Below, in pieces: positions 1 through 6,440 of a stretch of DNA of 7,536 nucleotides. Position 1 is the stretch's first letter, and each line of letters opens with the position of its first letter. Location: assembly GCA_017353855.1 (NCBI GenBank), contig JAFMSA010000189.1:1-7536 (forward strand), read 5' to 3'. The position numbers and the translations under genes were made by a program. The notes below the pieces were generated by a model. The model worked only from the letters and a program-made list of their open reading frames with translations, did not search any database and was not told the DNA's origin. This DNA is from Alphaproteobacteria bacterium (GTDB lineage Bacteria > Pseudomonadota > Alphaproteobacteria > ATCC43930 > CGMCC-115725).

Positions 1-182
1 CCCCGAACCCCTGCGGTCGCCGGCGTCGATCCGGCGGGGTTCCGGCTCGCGCTTGCGGGCGACCCTCGGGGCCGTTGCGGGGATCGTCCGCGCCCGGAAA
101 GGCGGCCGTTATCCCAGGGGGCTATCCCGCGGGCGGGGAGGGAGCCATAGTGGCGGCGTTACGCACAGCGGCAGAGGACAGC
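1..182. other. Left-edge non-coding stretch, no supported gene
   Basis: This is very GC-rich sequence upstream of the glutathione S-transferase. Several frames stay open by composition alone. A plus-strand frame open from base 1 ends at a TAG at 148-150, but its translation is rich in Arg, Pro and Gly and resembles no protein I know. I could not assign a promoter. The only clear signal is the ribosome binding site at 173-178, which serves the gene starting at 183. Confidence 0.4.
173..178 (+). promoter_or_regulatory. Ribosome binding site that fixes the GST start
   Basis: AGAGGA lies four bases before ATG 183. It supports that start over the longer in-frame TTG start at 75. Confidence 0.6.
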
Positions 183-878
183 ATGGCGATTATCCTCTAC
201 GATCTGGCCGGCGCCGAGGCGGACCGACGGTTCAGCCCGTTCTGTTGGCGCACGCGCATGGCGCTCGCGCATAAGGGGCTCGAGGTCGAGACCGTGCCCT
301 GGCGCTTCACCGAAAAAGACAAGCTGCCGCAACCCAATGCCGGGCGGGTCCCGGTCATCGTCGATGGCGGGCAGGTCGTGCACGATTCGTCGGCAATCGC
401 CGATTATCTTGAGACCCGTTACGCGCAACGCCCCTCGCTGTTCGGCCAGGACGCCGGGCGCGCGCTGACCCGTTTCGTGCAGAACTGGACCGAGACGGTA
501 TTGCAGCCGGCATTGATCGGTTTTGTCGTGCTCGATATCTGCCGCCACGCGGCACCCCAAGATCAGTCATATTTCCGCCAATCCCGCGAGGAGCGGTTCG
601 CCCGCACCCTCGAGGAGGTCGTGGAAGGACGCGAAGCGCGGCTGCCGGCATTCCGCGAAAGCCTGACGCCGCTGCGCCGCACCCTCGAGCGCCAGCCGTT
701 CCTCGCCGGCGCCGCCCCGGCTTACGCGGACTATGTCGTGTTCGGCGCTTTTCAGTGGGCGCGTGCGATCAGCAGTTTCGAGCTGCTCGCGCCCGACGAC
801 CCGGTCGCCGCATGGCGCGGGCGCCTGCTCGACCGTTTCGAGGGGCTGGCCCGCAAGAGCCCCGCCTACGGCTGTTAG
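183..878 (+). CDS. Glutathione S-transferase, LigE/beta-etherase-like
   Basis: A 231-residue cytosolic glutathione S-transferase. The N-terminal thioredoxin-like domain (about 1-82) shows LYDLAGAE at 5-12, SPFCWRTRMALAHKG at 18-32, RVPV at 55-58 with the expected cis-proline at 57, and HDSSAIADYLE at 67-77, which binds the gamma-glutamyl part of glutathione. The helical C-terminal domain (about 90-225) carries FLAGAAPAYADYVVFGAF near 173-190. The SP-F/Y-x-WRT motif and the layout of the C-terminal domain recall LigE-type enzymes, which cleave beta-aryl ethers of lignin fragments, but many relatives have unknown substrates. ATG 183 was chosen because AGAGGA lies at 173-178, four bases upstream, and the family begins here. 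A start at TTG 75 would add 36 residues of low-complexity sequence. The next gene, on the same strand, begins 44 bases downstream. The family is clear; the substrate is inference. Confidence 0.9.
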   Translation: MAIILYDLAGAEADRRFSPFCWRTRMALAHKGLEVETVPWRFTEKDKLPQPNAGRVPVIVDGGQVVHDSSAIADYLETRYAQRPSLFGQDAGRALTRFVQNWTETVLQPALIGFVVLDICRHAAPQDQSYFRQSREERFARTLEEVVEGREARLPAFRESLTPLRRTLERQPFLAGAAPAYADYVVFGAFQWARAISSFELLAPDDPVAAWRGRLLDRFEGLARKSPAYGC

Positions 879-922
879 AGGGCGGTCTCTTGCGGGCGGG
901 CAGGGCACCAGGTCGCTAGGCG

Positions 923-1399
923 ATGGTCGGGGTTAATCCAGTCGCGGCAATAGCGCTGATCGTCCATGCGCTCGCGGCTGTCGTCTGGGTGGGCGGGATG
1001 TTCTTCGCGCATCAAGCGCTACGCCCCGCCGCCGCCGTCCTCGAGCCGGGACCGCGTTTGCTGTTGTGGTCGCGCGTTCTGGCACGGTTTTTCGCCTGGG
1101 TGATCGCCGCAATCGGGCTGCTGCTGGTGAGCGGCTACGGGATGGTGTTCGGCATCTTCGGCGGTTTTGGTGCGATCGGCCTCTACGTCCAGCTGATGAT
1201 GGGGATTGGCATCTTGATGATGCTCATGTTCTTCCATCTCTATTTCGCGCCTTGGCGGCGGTTCCGGGCCGCGGTGGCGCGTCAGGACTGGGCCGAAGGA
1301 GCCCGGCAGCTCGCTCAGATCCGCGCAATCGTGACGGTGAACCTCGTCCTCGGGCTCTTTGTCGTGGCGATCGGGAGCAGCGGGCGCTATTGGGGTTGA
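923..1399 (+). CDS. CopD-like four-helix integral membrane protein
   Basis: A 158-residue inner-membrane protein with four hydrophobic segments at about 8-29, 53-79, 84-108 and 134-151. The first helix reads LIVHALAAVVWVGGMFFAH (12-30), the pattern of the CopD/DUF-type membrane family in which a histidine precedes a WVGG motif. His15, His30 and His105 sit in or beside membrane segments and could bind heme or copper, but this is inference. A basic loop (APWRRFRAAVAR, 109-120) should face the cytoplasm. The protein ends in GRYWG, a tail I associate with this family. ATG 923 is the first reasonable start; no strong ribosome binding site precedes it. It follows the GST gene by 44 bases and may be co-transcribed with it. 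Its end overlaps that of the convergent hydrolase gene by 13 bases. The function is not established; it could be a copper-handling or redox membrane protein. Confidence 0.8.
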   Translation: MVGVNPVAAIALIVHALAAVVWVGGMFFAHQALRPAAAVLEPGPRLLLWSRVLARFFAWVIAAIGLLLVSGYGMVFGIFGGFGAIGLYVQLMMGIGILMMLMFFHLYFAPWRRFRAAVARQDWAEGARQLAQIRAIVTVNLVLGLFVVAIGSSGRYWG

Positions 1400-2619
1400 G
1401 CGAGCTGGCCTGCCTCGGCGTGGCGCAGGAAACGCTGCAGGTCGAGTCGGCGCAACGCGGCTTCCATCGAGGTCTTGCCATCGGGCGACGTCCAGGTCGC
1501 AGTGAGCCCGTCATCGACGCGCGGCCGGAACCGCAGCGTGCTCTTGCCCTTTTCGTCAAACAGGAAGCCGTCACCGACGATCCGGCCCTCGCGGCGCGTC
1601 CATTCGGCGGGCTCGTCGTTGTCGATTCCGGGACCGATCGCATAGATCGCGTCGAGGTGGTCGCGGTGCACGTTCTCGATTGTAAGAAGCACCTCGCGGC
1701 CGTTCGGGTAGAACCCGTACCACGATCGGCTGCCGCCGCCGCCGCTCTGAGCGGAACTTGCCGCCGCTGGGGCGGAAGCTCCGGTGGCCCCGGCGGCGGC
1801 ATGGGACTTGCCGTGCGGGCGCATGAGCTCGTCCGGCAAGCGCAGTTCCGCGCTGGGTGTCTCGCCCCAATCCGGCTCGCAAATGCGCTCGCCCACGAGC
1901 TTGTCGGCATCGACAAAATCCCGGATGCAATCTCCGAAGCGTCGCAGGAACAGCCCCGTCGACGATGCCCAGTGCCCGACGAGGTAGGCCGGCTGATCGA
2001 CGACGCTGAAGCCGAGTTTACGTGTCGCGAGGATCGCGCGGGAGCGCTCGCCGCGCCCACCGGGATCGAAATCGTCGCCATGGAAATAAAACAGCATGAC
2101 GCGCGCGTGTTTGATGCGCTCGAGCAACGGGTAGAGGCGTGTCGCATTCAGGCGCCACGAATCGTAGAATTCGTCGAAATTGCCGAAAGCGGCCGGCGAG
2201 GTCGCGACGACCGCATCGACGTCCCCCGATGCGTCGGCCGCCATCAACGCGAGGAACGCGCCAAAGGATTGTCCGGCGAGTGCCACGCGGCGATAACCCT
2301 TGTGCTTGAGCTGGCGCACATGCTCGACGAGGCGGCGCGTGCTGGCCGTCAACGTATCGGCGTCACGCGGACGGTTGAAGCGCAGAACGTCCCAGCCCGA
2401 ATCACGCAGAACGCGCAGATAGGGCGGCGTCGGCGATTTCGAATCGTCGGAGTCGATCGAGCGGCCATGGTTCCAGACGATGACGCCCCTCGCCCGCTCG
2501 GGGCCTATCAGTTTGTGATTAAAGGCTGGATTGAGCCCTGATGCCTCTGCCGGACCACTGACCAAAATAACGAAGCCAAGGAAAATCCCCCAAACGCACC
2601 CAACAAACGACACCCACAT
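1387..2619 (-). CDS. Exported alpha/beta hydrolase with extra C-terminal domain
   Basis: A 410-residue serine hydrolase of unknown substrate. Residues 1-27 form a hydrophobic leader ending PAEASG, consistent with export or membrane anchoring, although no basic residue precedes the hydrophobic core. The alpha/beta hydrolase domain spans about 40-240. It has an oxyanion-type HGRS at 51-54, the nucleophile elbow GQSFG at 116-120 (Ser118), an acidic loop HGDDFDPGG at 180-188 that could supply the catalytic Asp, and VGHW at 214-217 with a probable catalytic His216. A low-complexity Ala/Ser/Gly linker at about 272-297 leads to a C-terminal module (299-398) rich in predicted beta strands, beginning WYGFYPNGRE. 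I have seen similar modules in alphaproteobacterial proteins but cannot name one. ATG 2619 is forced by an in-frame stop 33 bases upstream; its ribosome binding site is poor (AGGG, adjacent). Esterase, peptidase or dienelactone-hydrolase-like activity is possible. Confidence 0.82.
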   Translation of the reverse strand: MWVSFVGCVWGIFLGFVILVSGPAEASGLNPAFNHKLIGPERARGVIVWNHGRSIDSDDSKSPTPPYLRVLRDSGWDVLRFNRPRDADTLTASTRRLVEHVRQLKHKGYRRVALAGQSFGAFLALMAADASGDVDAVVATSPAAFGNFDEFYDSWRLNATRLYPLLERIKHARVMLFYFHGDDFDPGGRGERSRAILATRKLGFSVVDQPAYLVGHWASSTGLFLRRFGDCIRDFVDADKLVGERICEPDWGETPSAELRLPDELMRPHGKSHAAAGATGASAPAAASSAQSGGGGSRSWYGFYPNGREVLLTIENVHRDHLDAIYAIGPGIDNDEPAEWTRREGRIVGDGFLFDEKGKSTLRFRPRVDDGLTATWTSPDGKTSMEAALRRLDLQRFLRHAEAGQLAQPQ

Positions 2620-2808
2620 CCCTGATGCCCCCGCCCCTTGTCTTGGCCCAGGTTGTCACGGGGCAGGTTAACAAATCGTAATCCTTTGTGTCCACTTGGT
2701 AACGGCACGAGTCACCCGCACGGAACTCGTTGAACCCTTGGCGGAACCGGAGGTTTGACATTCTGCGACGAACTGACGCAGCAGCTGTGCAGCAGTCTGC
2801 GGGCCCGG

Positions 2809-2937
2809 TTATTCCTGCCGCAGCGTCATCAGGACGACGGCGGCGAGCAGAACGCCGAAGGCCTCGAAGCCGGTATTTATCTGGCCCAACGCCATGCTGA
2901 GCAGCGTCGTAGCGGCGGTGGCGGCTCCGATCAGCAT
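2809..2937 (-). CDS. Possible small single-helix membrane peptide
   Basis: A 42-residue reading frame starts MLIGAATAATTLLSMALGQ, passes through INTGFEAFG, and ends with the hydrophobic run VLLAAVVLMTLRQE. It would form one or two membrane segments with a charged C-terminus and ends in TAA. An AGGA lies five bases before ATG 2937, which favours this start over ATG 2943, where the same AGGA would overlap the start codon. Most of a 423-base spacer would otherwise be empty, and the sequence resembles a genuine small membrane protein more than random translation. I know of no function. It is not obviously in an operon with the hydrolase, whose start lies 189 bases downstream. Confidence 0.4.
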   Translation of the reverse strand: MLIGAATAATTLLSMALGQINTGFEAFGVLLAAVVLMTLRQE

Positions 2938-3015
2938 CGGCATCCTAATGTTTCCGGTCTTTTTAGCTTGGGCGGCAAAGACGCCGGTGTAACGATTAGC
3001 TATTGGTTGTTATTC

Positions 3016-3031
3016 CGCGGCGGATGCCGCG
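3016..3031 (+). promoter_or_regulatory. Hairpin immediately before a ribosome binding site
   Basis: A perfect six-base inverted repeat, CGCGGC at 3016-3021 and GCCGCG at 3026-3031, encloses the four-base loop GGAT. It ends one base before the GGAGGG ribosome binding site of the gene starting at 3043. If it forms in the leader transcript it could affect translation or mRNA stability. In GC-rich DNA such short repeats also arise by chance. Confidence 0.3.
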
Positions 3032-3032
3032 C

Positions 3033-3038
3033 GGAGGG
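3033..3038 (+). promoter_or_regulatory. Ribosome binding site for the gene at 3043
   Basis: GGAGGG, followed by a second AGGA at 3039-3042, precedes ATG 3043 by four bases. This strong signal sets the start and excludes the longer frame that opens at TTG 2755. Confidence 0.65.
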
Positions 3039-3042
3039 AGGA

Positions 3043-3447
3043 ATGAGCGTAGTTTACGTTGCCCGCAGCACCAGGCTCGGCCGCTGGGCCTCGGATGTCG
3101 GGCTCGGCAAGAATATCTACAAGGTCGGGGTCGCGGACGGCGATCCCAAAGCGCTCGCGGCCTCGGGCTGGGCCGGGGAAACGGATTGGACGATCGTGCG
3201 TCGCAAGGAGGCCGGCGATCTCAGCGAGGAGGAGGTGCTTGAACGGCTGGGTCGCAAGGAGAAGATGATCGATCCGAACCTGTACCCGAAGCTGAAGGGG
3301 GCGGCCGGGGTCTTTCGCCTGACCCCGGAACGCATTCACAACCACATAATCGTGACGCGTGCGCTGGCGGGCGAGAGCGAGCGGGTCGAGTTGAAGCTGA
3401 AGCCGGGCGACTACGCCGATTATCTGATCCACAACGCGTTGCGGTAG
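3043..3447 (+). CDS. Conserved hypothetical protein, 134 residues
   Basis: A soluble 134-residue protein with no signal peptide or membrane segment. It opens MSVVYVARSTRLGRWASD and continues IYKVGVADGDPKALAASGWA (25-44), then ETDWTIVRR, a Lys/Glu-rich helix (SEEEVLERLGRKEKMID, 61-77), LYPKLKGAAGVFRL, and HNHIIVTRAL at 99-108. I believe related proteins exist in other alphaproteobacteria, but none with an assigned role that I recall. The order of a YVAR strand followed by a YKVGVADGDP strand and a helix weakly recalls the start of GIY-YIG/T5orf172 nuclease-like domains, where YxxK-IG-x-T-x-D is typical; the catalytic Arg and Glu of those enzymes cannot be placed with confidence. ATG 3043 is chosen from its strong ribosome binding site. 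The gene stands alone, diverging from the hydrolase and converging on pcaG. Confidence 0.78.
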   Translation: MSVVYVARSTRLGRWASDVGLGKNIYKVGVADGDPKALAASGWAGETDWTIVRRKEAGDLSEEEVLERLGRKEKMIDPNLYPKLKGAAGVFRLTPERIHNHIIVTRALAGESERVELKLKPGDYADYLIHNALR

Positions 3448-3495
3448 AGGACTGCCGGGCCGCTTAAATCCTGTCCCCGACGCGCGCGACGCCGG

Positions 3496-3518
3496 CCACC
3501 CGCCATGTCGGCGGGTGG
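3496..3518. terminator. Hairpin between convergent genes, possible terminator
   Basis: A perfect nine-base stem, CCACCCGCC at 3496-3504 and GGCGGGTGG at 3510-3518, encloses the five-base loop ATGTC. It lies between the stop codon of the rightward gene (3447) and the end of pcaG (3531). Its position suits a bidirectional terminator. No run of U follows on either strand, so an intrinsic terminator is uncertain; it may instead protect 3' ends or act with Rho. Confidence 0.45.
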
Positions 3519-3530
3519 GGGGCTTCCGGT

Positions 3531-4064
3531 TCAAACATCCAGAAACACTGTTTCGGTTTCGCCGCTCGGGCCGCGTTGCAGCCTGATATCGATTCGCCAA
3601 TGGCCCGCGCCCCGAGACCGGGCGATCAAGGTGGCGCGGCGCTCGGGGTCATCGATCGACGACAGCAGCGGGTCGCTCTCGTTCATCGGGTCGCCGGCGA
3701 AATAGGCGCGCGTTACGAGGCCTTTGAGCAGGCCGCGCGCATGCAGCGCGATCGCAAAGTGGGGTGCCTGTTGCGCATTGCCGCGGCCGGGCACCGGTCC
3801 TGGCTTCAGCGTGGTGAAACGGAACTCGCCCCGCGCGTCGGTGCGGCATCGGCCAAAGCCGGGAAACAGGTGATCCGCGGGCGGATCGGCCTGCCACAGC
3901 TCGACGGCGGCATCTGTGACCGCGGCGCCGTCGCCGTCGGTCACCGAGCCGGTGAGCTCGATACGATCCCCCGCGGCGCCGAACCGTGTCAAATCGGCCC
4001 ATTCCGGATGCTCGATCAGGTGCCAGAATGGGCCGATCGTCTGACCGCTCGTCGCCGCCGGCAC
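3531..4064 (-). CDS. pcaG: Protocatechuate 3,4-dioxygenase alpha subunit
   Basis: The 177-residue alpha subunit of protocatechuate 3,4-dioxygenase, which with PcaH cleaves protocatechuate between its hydroxyls to 3-carboxy-cis,cis-muconate, the first step of the protocatechuate branch of the beta-ketoadipate pathway in the cytoplasm. Typical alpha-subunit features are TSGQTIGPFWH (5-15), AVELWQAD (53-60), a DARGEFRFTTLKPG strand pair (76-89), QAPHFAIALHARGL (99-112), LVTRAYFAGD (116-125) and the ending ETVFLDV. As expected for alpha subunits, the Tyr2/His2 iron set is absent; iron is held by PcaH. The protein is slightly shorter than the roughly 200 residues usual for the family, with no visible break. 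The start is GTG 4064, three bases after the pcaH stop. GGAGGG at 4077-4072, inside the pcaH end, sits seven bases upstream. Confidence 0.95.
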   Translation of the reverse strand: MPAATSGQTIGPFWHLIEHPEWADLTRFGAAGDRIELTGSVTDGDGAAVTDAAVELWQADPPADHLFPGFGRCRTDARGEFRFTTLKPGPVPGRGNAQQAPHFAIALHARGLLKGLVTRAYFAGDPMNESDPLLSSIDDPERRATLIARSRGAGHWRIDIRLQRGPSGETETVFLDV

Positions 4065-4067
4065 GCC

Positions 4068-4778
4068 TCAGCCCTCCATTGGCGTTGCTGCGTGGCCGCG
4101 CAGCACGACGTCGAAGCGGTAGCCCAACGCCCATTCCGGCTCGGTGAGCGTCATGTCGAGCTTGCAGACGAGGCGGTCGCGCGCCGCTTTGTCGGGGATC
4201 GCCAAAAAGATCGGATCGAGCTCGAGCAGCGGGTCGCCCGGGAAATACATTTGTGTGATCAGCCGCGCCGCGAATCCCGACCCGAAGAACGAGAAATGGA
4301 TATGGTTCGGGCGCCACGCATTGTGGTGATTGCGCCATGGATAGGCGCCCGGCTTGATCGAGATGAACCGGTACCACCCGTCCTCGTCCGTATAGACGCG
4401 TCCTTCTCCGCGAAAATTCGGATCACTCGGCGCATCATGCTGGTCCGCGGGATGCTGATAGCGCCCGGCGGCGTTGGCCTGCCAGATCTCGACGATCGTG
4501 TGCGGGACCGGGTGGCCGCCTTCGTCGGTGATCCGGCCGCGCACGATGATGCGCTCACCCAGAGCGGCTTTGCCGTTCACGGCCGACAGATCGGGAATCG
4601 GCGGGAACTGGGAGGGGTTGAAGCGCGGTCCGGCGACCTCGGTAACCGTGTGCGGCAGGCGCGCGAGTGCTTCCTGCGGATGCCGCTTGTGGGTGCTGCC
4701 GTAGGCGGGGACGTCATAGGGCGGCTGTGTCCCGGGCTCGTAAGGCCGGAACGGGATCGGGTCACGCGCGCTCTCCAT
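4068..4778 (-). CDS. pcaH: Protocatechuate 3,4-dioxygenase beta subunit (iron-binding)
   Basis: The 236-residue catalytic beta subunit. The N-terminal region (about 1-70, with FRPYEPGTQPPYD and FNPSQFPPIPDLS) is the intradiol dioxygenase lead-in. The beta-sandwich core follows, with ERIIVRGRITDEGGHPVPHT (75-94) and VEIWQANAAGRYQHPADQHD (96-115). The non-heme Fe(III) ligands are all visible: Tyr107 (GRYQH), Tyr146 (GAYPWRN), His159 and His161 (RPNHIHFSFFG). These match Tyr108, Tyr147, His160 and His162 of the Pseudomonas putida enzyme with an offset of one, and Arg156 corresponds to its active-site Arg157. Length and ligands indicate a complete, active enzyme. ATG 4778 is supported by GGGAGGAG seven bases upstream. 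The gene begins 18 bases after the stop of the molybdopterin nucleotidyltransferase-like gene, so it probably shares that transcript. No LysR- or IclR-type regulator is adjacent. Confidence 0.96.
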   Translation of the reverse strand: MESARDPIPFRPYEPGTQPPYDVPAYGSTHKRHPQEALARLPHTVTEVAGPRFNPSQFPPIPDLSAVNGKAALGERIIVRGRITDEGGHPVPHTIVEIWQANAAGRYQHPADQHDAPSDPNFRGEGRVYTDEDGWYRFISIKPGAYPWRNHHNAWRPNHIHFSFFGSGFAARLITQMYFPGDPLLELDPIFLAIPDKAARDRLVCKLDMTLTEPEWALGYRFDVVLRGHAATPMEG

Positions 4779-4785
4779 TGTGTCA

Positions 4786-4793
4786 CTCCTCCC
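4786..4793 (-). promoter_or_regulatory. Strong ribosome binding site of pcaH
   Basis: GGGAGGAG on the minus strand lies seven bases before ATG 4778. It is the best Shine-Dalgarno match in the operon, which suggests that pcaH can be translated strongly without coupling to the upstream gene. Confidence 0.7.
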
Positions 4794-4796
4794 GTG

Positions 4797-6440
4797 TCAT
4801 GCGGCCTCTACAGCCGGCTTGCGCTTTTGTCTTAGCGCATCGAGCGCCTCCGGCGTGTCGATGTCGACAAGGATCGCATCGTCGTCCATCTCGACTTCAG
4901 CGACGAGTTCGGCGTGCTCGCCGATGAGGTGCTTGGCGCCGACATCGCCGGCAAGCGCCGAGATTTCCGGGAAGAACCGCTTCGCCCACAGCACCGGGTT
5001 GCCGCGCTTGCCGCGCCGGCTGGGAACGATGATGGCCCGGCCTTCGAGCGGATTGAATGCGGCGATCAGGCGGTCGAGATGCCGCCCGGAAATCAGCGGC
5101 ATATCGGCGAGGCAGACCAAGACACCGTCGAGATCCGGCGGAAGCGCGGCAATGCCGCGCTTTAGCGATGTCGAGAGCCCCTCCGCGAAATCCGCATTGC
5201 GAACCCGTTCCACCGGCAGTCTGCCAAGTGCGGCGTCGACCGCGTCGGCCGCGTTGCCCAGCACGGCGATAATCGGACGCGCCCGCGATGCGAGCAACCG
5301 GCGCGCCACATGTGACGCCATCGGCGTGCCGTCCACTTCGGCAAGCAGCTTGTTCGGCCCGCCCATTCTTCGCGATTGCCCGGCCGCCAGAAGCAGCGCA
5401 CCGATCTGCGGTCCGGCGCGCCGGGTGCGCTGCGGCTGTGCTTCCGCACGCGGCAGCGGCCGCGAGGGAATCTCGGCAAGGAGGCCGCCGCTCCCCATCC
5501 GCATGATCTCGCCCGGGCCGACCGGCAAACCGGCGACCAGGCGCTGCAGCACCCAGTCGAAGCCGTTGACTTTGGGCGAGCGCGCGCAGCCCGGCAATCC
5601 CAGCACCGCTCGCTCCCCGATGTGGCCGAGCAGCAGAAGATTGCCGGGATCGACCGGCATTCCGAAGTGGTCGACGCGGCCGCCCGCCGCGACGATCGCC
5701 GCCGGGATCACGTCCCGCCGGTCGAGAATGGCTGACGCGCCGTGGATCAGCAGGATGTCGACGCCACCGATCGCCTCGGCAATCAGCGGGGCCAGCTCGC
5801 CGGTGGCGTGGTCGCAGCGCCGCTCGCAGACGAGCCGGCAGTCGAGCGCCTGGAGCCGCCCTTCGGTCACTTGCCGGGTTTTGTCGAGGATGCTTTCCTT
5901 CAGTCCCGGCAGCCGGGTCTGGACAAGACCGACGGCAAGCGGCCGGAACGGCGCAAGACGCAGCAGCGGACCTTCGGCGATGGCCGCCTGGACGCATTGC
6001 TTGACGGCCTCCTCGCTCGCGGCGAACGGGATTATCTTGACCGTCGCGACCATCTGCTTGGGTTCGACGACCGCGAAGGGCGGCAAGGTGCCGATCGTGA
6101 TCGCCTCGTCGACGAGGTTCATCCGGTCGATTCGCGCCGGGTCGTAGACCAGAAGCCCGCTCGCCTCGGCATGGAGATTGACCCGGCCGGTGAACGGTGC
6201 GGCTGCCACGACGCCGGATCCGACAGCTGCCGCGGCGACGCGTTCGGCGGCCTCGTCCTCGGCGACATCGTCGGGGTCGAGACGGGCGACGGTGACAGCC
6301 GAGATCCCGGCGGCGGCGATCGCGTCGGTGTCCTCGCGCGACAGCACGCGTCCTTTCTTGAACGCGGTCGTCCCGAGTTTGAGGCTATGCGCGAGAATCG
6401 CACCTTCCGCCTCGCCGACGCGAACCTCGCCGAACTTCAC
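4797..6440 (-). CDS. MoeA-like domain fused to MobA/MocA-like nucleotidyltransferase
   Basis: A 547-residue two-domain protein for molybdenum-cofactor maturation. Residues 1-325 are a molybdopterin-binding (MoeA/MoaB-type) module: KFGEVRVGEAEGAILAHS at the start, ILLIHGASAILDRRDVIPAA at 229-248, AGGRVDHFGMPVDPGN at 252-267 and GLPGCARSPK at 281-290. A Pro/Arg-rich linker (326-345) leads to an NTP-transferase domain (346-545) with the glycine-rich nucleotide loop LLLAAGQSRRMGGPNKLL (349-366), the metal-binding region LADMPLI (444-450), RGNPVLW (479-485) and DIDTPEAL (526-533). The LAAG form of the loop is closer to MocA (molybdopterin cytosine dinucleotide synthesis) than to the LAGG of MobA, so CTP use is inferred. 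The GTG 6440 start overlaps the upstream stop in GTGA, with GGGAGG four bases upstream. Such fusions commonly accompany XdhC/CoxI proteins and serve xanthine-dehydrogenase-family enzymes. Confidence 0.92.
   Translation of the reverse strand: MKFGEVRVGEAEGAILAHSLKLGTTAFKKGRVLSREDTDAIAAAGISAVTVARLDPDDVAEDEAAERVAAAAVGSGVVAAAPFTGRVNLHAEASGLLVYDPARIDRMNLVDEAITIGTLPPFAVVEPKQMVATVKIIPFAASEEAVKQCVQAAIAEGPLLRLAPFRPLAVGLVQTRLPGLKESILDKTRQVTEGRLQALDCRLVCERRCDHATGELAPLIAEAIGGVDILLIHGASAILDRRDVIPAAIVAAGGRVDHFGMPVDPGNLLLLGHIGERAVLGLPGCARSPKVNGFDWVLQRLVAGLPVGPGEIMRMGSGGLLAEIPSRPLPRAEAQPQRTRRAGPQIGALLLAAGQSRRMGGPNKLLAEVDGTPMASHVARRLLASRARPIIAVLGNAADAVDAALGRLPVERVRNADFAEGLSTSLKRGIAALPPDLDGVLVCLADMPLISGRHLDRLIAAFNPLEGRAIIVPSRRGKRGNPVLWAKRFFPEISALAGDVGAKHLIGEHAELVAEVEMDDDAILVDIDTPEALDALRQKRKPAVEAA

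Larger units (their letters stand above)
2620..3042. other. 423-base intergenic spacer between divergent genes
   Basis: The spacer separates the hydrolase gene (leftward) from the gene at 3043 (rightward), so promoters for both should lie here. It is less GC-rich than its neighbours near 2665-2700 and 2941-3015. I see no convincing -35/-10 pair. TTGACA occurs at 2755-2760 on the plus strand, but no -10 box follows at the right spacing. The spacer also contains a possible small membrane-peptide gene (2937-2809, minus strand) and a hairpin at 3016-3031. Confidence 0.5.

Noticed and set aside
75..182. Extended GST start at TTG 75
   Set aside because: The added 36 residues are low-complexity and lack a ribosome binding site, while ATG 183 has one and matches the family start.
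1066..2541. Long plus-strand open frame (491 codons) across the hydrolase gene
   Set aside because: It lies antisense to a gene with clear hydrolase motifs, resembles no protein, and is explained by high GC and codon bias on the other strand.
2755..2760. TTGACA as a -35 promoter element
   Set aside because: No -10-like hexamer follows at 16-18 bases, and no gene starts soon after on that strand.
2755..3042. N-terminal extension of the 134-residue orphan protein to TTG 2755
   Set aside because: The extension reads as Gln/Arg-rich noise, overlaps the possible small membrane gene, and the strong ribosome binding site at 3033-3038 marks ATG 3043.
3576..4835. Plus-strand open frame (419 codons) opposite pcaHG
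   Set aside because: It is antisense to two recognised genes and has no family resemblance.
4897..5997. Minus-strand frame of 366 codons within the nucleotidyltransferase gene
   Set aside because: It is Ala/Arg-rich and shifted against a well-supported coding frame with conserved motifs throughout.
4780..6147. Long plus-strand open frame (455 codons) opposite the nucleotidyltransferase gene
   Set aside because: Its translation is Ser/Arg/Pro-rich low-complexity sequence, a shadow of the real minus-strand gene.
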